Below the pieces are notes generated by a model that worked only from the letters and a program-made list of their open reading frames with translations, did no database searches and had not been told where the DNA came from. The position numbers and the translations under genes were made by a program. Of a stretch of DNA of 11,276 nt, positions 7,334 through 11,276 are shown piece after piece. Positions within the stretch are counted from its first letter, which is position 1. Each line of letters opens with the position of its first letter. This DNA is from Nitrososphaerales archaeon TH526 (GTDB taxonomy: Archaea > Thermoproteota > Nitrososphaeria > Nitrososphaerales > Nitrososphaeraceae), in NCBI GenBank assembly GCA_014523665.1, contig JAATVR010000090.1:1-11276 (forward strand), given 5' to 3'.

Positions 7334-8410
7334 GTCATTAATTCTTAAATATATGATTAGTTAAAAAATCTTTCCTGGGATTTAATCATATGGAGTCATT
7401 CGTTATATAAAAACCATCCTAGAACGATGAAGATAGAAAGGTCAATCGAATACTTCAAAGCGATAACTTATGATTATTATCCGTGCTGGCATTAAATGAA
7501 TATATTCTTAAGGCTTTGTATTGCCGTGCTGGTTGATGATTCAGACTTTCCATGAGATAAGATTACGGTTTTCCCAGATCACCAAAAGGAAGTTCCTTTG
7601 TACTAGCTACCAAGTGCAAAACTGGCTTGTAATCTATCAAAGATCTCTTGAATGAACTAACGGGTCATGTGTTAGAAGCAGCAAAAGTACTATACTACTG
7701 TGAGGTAAACAGGGAAATCGTGGGGAATAAAGTTATTAATTAGTAATAGCATTTCGGTGAGGTTCTTTATCCCTTCTCTGGGGGGTCACTAACTATTTTA
7801 AGGGCATTATTCCTTATTTCTAGGTGTTGCATTTCATTAAATCATTGCTTTTTTCTGTCAGAAAATAACGCTCCGATGCCAGAATTTTTGAATCTTGCCT
7901 ATCTTGTCCCTAAGAAATTCTATTGTCAGGCTTGTCTAAGATAACCTCGTTTGAAAACATTATCTTCTGTCAGCAGAGTCTAAATATCTACCAACGCCGA
8001 ATGTTACTAGGGTGCAATAGCACGCTTTACCGAAATCCCGAAAATTGGATACTAGCCTAAGGACGGAATAATTTCCGGATTTGTACTTAATCTGTAAAAG
8101 TCCGGAAAGCAACTCTACGGGCTAGGCCATATTAGCTGTTTGTTAAATTGCTATACTAAATGGGAGGAATTCCAAGATCTATAACAGCTAACAAGATAAA
8201 AGCATAGGAGCTGAATTTTGTAAAAGTATATTAAGTATGAATTTTTCCTGGCGCTTATGGAAAATACTTCTCCAAAAAGTCGGTGCGGAACAGATCAGTA
8301 TCACAGAATATTAATTGAAACAAATCAGATGGTCAATATACAGTAGAATGATTATTTGGGACTTCCATCTCTAAGAAGAATTTAATGTGCCAATTTTCAT
8401 TGCTCAGGCT
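7334..8410. other. About 1 kb without a convincing gene
   Basis: Both strands were scanned by eye. One plus-strand frame at 7561-7743 reads DYGFPRSPKGSSFVLATKC, passes a stop, then SIKDLLNELTGHVLEAAKVL to a stop. It could be another relic but is within chance length. An inverted pair, TTTCCGGA at 8072-8079 and TCCGGAAA at 8101-8108 with a 21-base spacer, is present. A TATA-like ATATTTAAG at 7344-7352 (minus) sits only about 15 bases before the ATG at 7333. No RNA gene was recognised. Confidence 0.4.
8072..8108. repeat. 8-bp inverted repeat with 21-base spacer
   Basis: TTTCCGGA (8072-8079) and TCCGGAAA (8101-8108) are exact reverse complements, and each contains the palindrome TCCGGA. The layout could be a paired regulator site, but no gene start lies within the expected distance and such a pair may be accidental. 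Confidence 0.5.
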
Positions 8411-8809
8411 TTAGTTACTTACTCCTGATAACTGATCGACCTTCGTGATTTTTTCAACTATTCTTACTATGTGTTTCAGCGTAGGTGGAGCCAAATCTCC
8501 CTCCTCTACATATTTGATTTTCTTATATTGATCTCCTAATCTAAGTGAAATAGTAGTTTGTTGCTGATGTTGATCCGCTAACTCATAACTGTCCCTAAAG
8601 GAAAAAAAATAATAGTTCTCAAATTGAAAAATAATGGATTGCAGCTCTTGGGGGGAGATCTTGCTTATATGTTTACCTAGTGTCTTAACGTTTCTAATTC
8701 CGTTATAATCAACAGTACCATTTTCATCGATACGTAAGGAATAGATTGGCCCTTCATTTGGAGAGGTATGTTGTATAATTATTTCGACTATTTCTCTAAT
8801 ACTCTCCAA
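8411..8809 (-). CDS. DUF6438-like protein, third gene of the tyrosinase cluster
   Basis: A 132-residue protein resembling the DUF6438 family, whose function is unknown. The order of elements fits that family: a strand pair with polar turn (YSLRIDENGTVDYNG, 23-37), a VKTLGKHISKISPQEL segment leading into a helix, an aromatic FQFENYYFFSFRDSYE stretch (61-76), a TTISLRLGDQYKKIKY strand pair (85-100), and a C-terminal helix opening with APPTLKHIVRIVEKI. The usual N-terminal strand with Cys residues seems shortened. No signal peptide. The start is TTG at 8809: an in-frame TGA lies a few codons upstream and no ATG occurs in the first 40 codons. It begins 32 bases after the end of the preceding gene on the same strand and has no promoter or Shine-Dalgarno of its own that I can see, so co-transcription with the tyrosinase genes is likely. 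A functional link to phenol oxidation is inferred from position only. Confidence 0.7.
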   Translation of the reverse strand: MESIREIVEIIIQHTSPNEGPIYSLRIDENGTVDYNGIRNVKTLGKHISKISPQELQSIIFQFENYYFFSFRDSYELADQHQQQTTISLRLGDQYKKIKYVEEGDLAPPTLKHIVRIVEKITKVDQLSGVSN

Positions 8810-8841
8810 TATGAGTCAATTTAAGATTCAAGCAGAATTTT

Positions 8842-9357
8842 TTATTTTGCATAGCAAGTTATTCGAACTCTTTCGCACTTCACAACATCTTTGGCATCAC
8901 TCATTCTCTGACCGCCAAGAATCCTAGGAACTATAGTTATGGTAATATTGGATTTAGATTTGACACATTTTTTAATTGCTTTTGTGGCTCTAATCGACTT
9001 GTAAACTGGATCCGTATGACTATGTATCCTTGAATCATATGGCCTATCTGGTAATACATCGCAATGACCTTCATCTCCCCAACAACCGTCGTGACCGAAG
9101 ATATCATATGAACCGACATATCCAGACGATTCCTTCAATGGTGTATTTCTATCTGCTTTAGGGTTATTTACATAGACTCTTCCCTCATATGAAGGTCCGT
9201 TAGTATCCAGTCCATAAATTTCAATGACAGCTTGATAGAAATCATTTTCTTCTTCGTCATATTCCAAACTCAACTTTGGGGTACTCAATGTGTTACCATA
9301 TTTGTCTTCCATACTTTGTTTCCTATTACTTTTCTTGCTTTCATGGTTATTATTCAT
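8842..9357 (-). CDS. Stand-alone tyrosinase C-terminal-type domain protein
   Basis: A 171-residue protein that resembles the beta-rich domain found after the copper domain in many bacterial tyrosinases. Visible elements are a charged, flexible N-terminus (1-25) without signal peptide, strands at LSLEYDEEENDFYQAVIEIY (29-48), the block SYEGRVYVNNPKADRNTP (56-73), then GSYDIFGHDGCWGDEGHCDV (82-101) with H89, C92, H98 and C99, a TKAIKKCVK segment, and NITITIVPRILGG (137-149). In related tyrosinases this material follows the copper domain in the same chain, as I remember the family. Here it has its own stop-and-start junction, 29 bases after the tyrosinase gene. The ATG at 9357 follows an AAAGGAGAGG sequence at 9371-9380, a plausible ribosome site at long spacing (13 bases). 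It probably binds and shields or stabilises the copper domain, comparable in role to a caddie protein; that role is inferred. The His/Cys cluster could handle copper. Confidence 0.75.
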   Translation of the reverse strand: MNNNHESKKSNRKQSMEDKYGNTLSTPKLSLEYDEEENDFYQAVIEIYGLDTNGPSYEGRVYVNNPKADRNTPLKESSGYVGSYDIFGHDGCWGDEGHCDVLPDRPYDSRIHSHTDPVYKSIRATKAIKKCVKSKSNITITIVPRILGGQRMSDAKDVVKCERVRITCYAK

Positions 9358-9370
9358 TTCTCTAATCTTA

Positions 9371-9380
9371 CCTCTCCTTT
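9371..9380 (-). promoter_or_regulatory. Shine-Dalgarno-like site between the two tyrosinase genes
   Basis: On the minus strand this reads AAAGGAGAGG, inside the 29-base gap between the tyrosinase stop and the ATG at 9357, with 13 bases to that ATG. It supports internal initiation of the second gene on a shared message, in contrast to the near-leaderless first gene. The spacing is longer than ideal. Confidence 0.5.
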
Positions 9381-9386
9381 TTCATC

Positions 9387-10232
9387 CTAGAATTTTGCTT
9401 CAGATGCCCCTGCCGCGTATTCATATCCTAAATCATATATTTTTAGAACATCCTTGACCCGATATCGAAAAGGCTCGAGAGGCAACTCAGGCAAGCCCTG
9501 TGGCAAGTTATTTCCGTGAATAGTCTGCCAAATAGCCCATACCCTATCAACATTGCAATGATGTGCCCAAAAAATTGGATCGTATGCGGAAAACCCTTGA
9601 GTCGCCATATGTCCACGGCACCATCCATGGACTCTATCATGATATTGTTGTACTGCGATATTGAACTCTCCATAGTCTGAAATAGCCCACAAGTCTTCTA
9701 TTGAAATCTCCCACTCCGCTGTTTCTTCCTTTATTAAATTAGGTGGTAGCCTGCTAGGGCGGTCTGGAACTCTGAAGGTATCAAGACTAAAACCGGGGAA
9801 CTTTTCAATCTCGGGAATGTCAAGCGTATCCGGGATATGAAAACTGTGTAACGGATTCGGTTTAGCGTCTGCAGTCTTGTCCGCATATGCCTTTGGTATT
9901 CCTTCTCTATGCGACCGTTTAGAGGTAGCATCCCACCAAGGTAATGATATATTAGCGTCATGATCCAACAAATAGTCTTCAAAAACCTTAAGGTATGCAC
10001 GATGCCACGGAAGAAATGCATGGGTTCGGCCAGGTAAAGGCGGTCTTCGTGACATGCCATGCCAACACCACCAATCAGGGACTCCGTGGTAACCTGCAAC
10101 ATGGGCGTAACCTCTGCTATCAGTAACGCCCATGAATTTCTTTATTGCTGCACGAAAGGCGCGTAATTGGGGCCCGGAATAGTTGTTAATATTTATTCTC
10201 CTTCTCACTATGTCACTTTGCGTTCCGTTCAT
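9387..10232 (-). CDS. Tyrosinase-family type-3 copper oxidase (copper domain only)
   Basis: A 281-residue protein of the tyrosinase common central domain family, which uses two copper ions to oxidise phenols or catechols to quinones with O2. The second copper site is textbook: YHDRVH (H198, H202) and DPIFWAHHCNVDR (218-230, ligand H225). The first site has GYHGVPDWWCWH (H49, H58) and THAFLPWHRAYLKVFE (70-85, H77); H71 replaces the usual histidine nine residues before PWH. The blocks SLPWWDATSKRSHREGIPKA and IYDLGYEYAAG match what I remember of an actinobacterial-type subfamily whose members continue into a C-terminal domain, here a separate gene. No Sec or Tat signal peptide, so cytoplasmic as written. 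The ATG at 10232 fits the TATA box at 10255-10266 and gives an almost leaderless message. Substrate unknown; catechol oxidase or o-aminophenol oxidase are alternatives within the family. Confidence 0.92.
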   Translation of the reverse strand: MNGTQSDIVRRRININNYSGPQLRAFRAAIKKFMGVTDSRGYAHVAGYHGVPDWWCWHGMSRRPPLPGRTHAFLPWHRAYLKVFEDYLLDHDANISLPWWDATSKRSHREGIPKAYADKTADAKPNPLHSFHIPDTLDIPEIEKFPGFSLDTFRVPDRPSRLPPNLIKEETAEWEISIEDLWAISDYGEFNIAVQQYHDRVHGWCRGHMATQGFSAYDPIFWAHHCNVDRVWAIWQTIHGNNLPQGLPELPLEPFRYRVKDVLKIYDLGYEYAAGASEAKF

Positions 10233-10254
10233 ATCTTTTTTGACTTTAGAGCGC

Positions 10255-10266
10255 TATATTTAAAAA
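10255..10266 (-). promoter_or_regulatory. Archaeal TATA box for the tyrosinase cluster
   Basis: On the minus strand this reads TTTTTAAATATA, a strong match to an archaeal TATA box, centred about 28 bases before the ATG at 10232. Transcription would start within a few bases of the start codon. It is the clearest promoter in the window and the only one recognised for the three minus-strand genes. Confidence 0.7.
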
Positions 10267-10439
10267 CATTTTCGTTAGGTGACAACGAAGTTCTTGTGCA
10301 TGTAACTGAGCCTTTACCAGACTGACATACTCACTGTTACGAATTATCTAACAGATATGGTATTCAAAAGAGTGGAATTGAGTCTAGATTTGCCAACGAT
10401 TGAAATGGATTTTTACATAACCTCATAACTAGGTAAATA

Positions 10440-10619
10440 TTGCAGGCATTCTCTGCATCAAATCTTTTTATTGGAAACAATGAGGAAGTGGACATTACTA
10501 AAGTTATACGCCCTGAAACCACGTTTTATGGGAAAGATCGTATGGAAATTAGTGAACTGGTAATTCGACAAAGCAAAATGTTTTTCGATTTTAGTAAGGA
10601 TAAATGTGAGGCTTTTTGA
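10440..10619 (+). pseudogene. Possible relic of a sensor-type gene
   Basis: A plus-strand frame from a TTG at 10440 to the TGA at 10617-10619 reads as protein: FSASNLFIGNNEEVDITKV, then IRPETTFYGKDRMEISELVI and RQSKMFFDFSKDKCEAF. The ET-x-FYG-x-(D/E)-R pattern followed by a helix ending in Lys/Asp-Cys resembles the N-terminal input region of thaumarchaeal sensor histidine kinases as I remember them, but this is only a resemblance. There is no plausible continuation downstream and the length alone is within chance. It diverges from the tyrosinase gene. Confidence 0.3.
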
Positions 10620-10809
10620 AATAATTACTGGATGCAGAAGCTATGGGGTGAGTAGGATATTATGAGTAGTCACCGGTGGACTTGATTTCGCTAAATATCC
10701 TGCTTTACCACGAAGGAAAAACTAAGAGTTCTTCCTGTAGGTGTGACATCAAGACCTTCCGAGATAGTACTTCCGAAGGTTCTACCTACGTTAGAAGCGA
10801 GTAGTTCAA

Positions 10810-10829
10810 ATTTGCAGCCGCCTGCAAAT
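10810..10829. repeat. Perfect 8-bp hairpin at a possible start codon
   Basis: ATTTGCAG (10810-10817) pairs exactly with CTGCAAAT (10822-10829) around a 4-base CCGC loop. The 3' arm ends inside the ATG at 10828-10830. If transcribed to the right, the hairpin would cover that start codon. There is no T-run, so it is not a terminator. Confidence 0.6.
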
Positions 10830-11140
10830 GAATCTCGCTTCAGTCAGCTCTGGAATTAACGCAGACATCGTTAGTGATGAGCTTGTGGGAAATGACGTCC
10901 GCGGACGAACATTCGCGCGTCTGGCTGCGCCTGTCCATGACTTATCTGCGATTGTGCCGCGTGCAAAGCCGAAACAGATTCTAAAGGGGACGCAGTTGAA
11001 GGACCAAAACAAGCAGCGATTTGAGCAAGAGTACTTGCGGCTCTAGAGAAAGAGGATCCAAAACTTGCAAATGTTCGCGAAGAAGAAAAACAAGTAGCGG
11101 ATAGTCCCTGGCATGCACCATTTGGGAGTTTATGTTGAGG
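10828..11140 (+). pseudogene. G+C-richer, probably frameshifted gene, unknown family
   Basis: From about 10830 to 11110 the sequence is visibly richer in G+C than the rest of the window. Frame 1 from the ATG at 10828 gives IVSDELVGNDVRGRTFARLA and APVHDLSAIVPRAKP and closes at 11046. A different plus-strand frame, open from 10941 with one stop near 11008, gives ETDSKGDAVEGPKQAAI, then ARVLAALEKEDPKLANVREE and ADSPWHAPFGSLC, ending near 11140. The second has the stronger protein character (a charged helix). Together they look like one gene with a frame change near 10960-10970. No family recognised. Overlapping minus-strand frames through the same bases are low-complexity by-products. The base composition suggests a different origin from the neighbours. 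Confidence 0.35.
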
Positions 11141-11184
11141 GTACGTAATGTCCTGAGCATAGCCTTCCACAAGGCAGTCATGCA

Positions 11185-11276
11185 CATGATCAGGGACATG
11201 ATCAGGGACATGATCAGGGACATGATCAGGGACATGATCAGGGACATGATCAGGGACATGATCAGGGACATGATCA
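11185..11276. repeat. 12-bp tandem repeat, 7 full copies plus 8 bases, cut by the window edge
   Basis: CATGATCAGGGA is repeated without error at 11185, 11197, 11209, 11221, 11233, 11245 and 11257, then CATGATCA at 11269-11276, so the array continues beyond the window. The period is a multiple of three, so every frame repeats a four-residue unit: HDQG on the plus strand in the frame entered from PQGSHAHDQG (open after a TAA at 11146-11148), or MSLI on the minus strand. Each unit contains the palindrome TGATCA. HDQG would be a hydrophilic, disordered, possibly metal-binding tail, and it is the more plausible protein. Perfect copies suggest recent expansion. Confidence 0.9.

Noticed and set aside
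9443..10102. Alternative minus-strand frames inside the tyrosinase gene, and a similar one at 8937-9119
   Set aside because: They overlap genes with clear motifs and have none of their own.
10871..11271. Minus-strand frames through the G+C-rich patch and the 12-bp array (MSLI repeats)
   Set aside because: Low-complexity Leu/Ser-rich text typical of antisense reading; the plus strand gives better protein text and the HDQG unit.
11185..11276. CRISPR array
   Set aside because: The 12-bp units are directly adjacent with no unique spacers.

Overview
The window is AT-rich with low coding density. It carries few intact genes set among decayed ones. Three things suggest an archaeon: a TTTAAATA-type TATA box about 28 bp before the tyrosinase start (a near-leaderless layout), TTG starts on well-conserved proteins, and mostly absent Shine-Dalgarno sequences. 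Low density, wide gene-poor spacers and the gene families present fit a soil ammonia-oxidising thaumarchaeon of the Nitrososphaera/Nitrosocosmicus kind. The lineage is inferred; no rRNA or marker gene is present.

Layout. At 283-1430 (minus) lies a broken gene for a sugar-type ABC solute-binding protein, recognisable in several frames. At 1487-1530 there is an 11-bp tandem repeat, followed by a possible coding remnant just upstream of an intact bicupin oxalate decarboxylase (1906-3060, plus), the best-conserved gene here. After a gene-poor stretch come a small predicted protein (3751-3990), the C-terminal end of an alpha/beta hydrolase (4136-4378), and a decayed endonuclease/exonuclease/phosphatase-family gene (about 5086-6087). 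Next are two minus-strand remnants of unrecognised families (6355-6525 and 6628-7333) flanking a 16-bp perfect palindrome, then about 1 kb without a convincing gene.

The second intact locus is a minus-strand cluster at 8411-10232: a tyrosinase-type copper enzyme, a separate gene for the beta-rich domain that related tyrosinases carry at their C-terminus (as I remember the family), and a DUF6438-like protein. The genes are 29 and 32 bases apart and share one recognisable promoter. The natural reading is a type-3 copper phenol oxidase whose C-terminal domain is supplied in trans.

The last 0.5 kb is richer in G+C, is probably a broken gene, and ends in a 12-bp tandem repeat (7 full copies and part of an eighth) that runs off the window.

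The intact functions are oxalate breakdown (oxalate to formate and CO2) and phenol oxidation. Sugar uptake, a hydrolase and a nuclease are being lost. No RNA gene, CRISPR array or insertion sequence was recognised.
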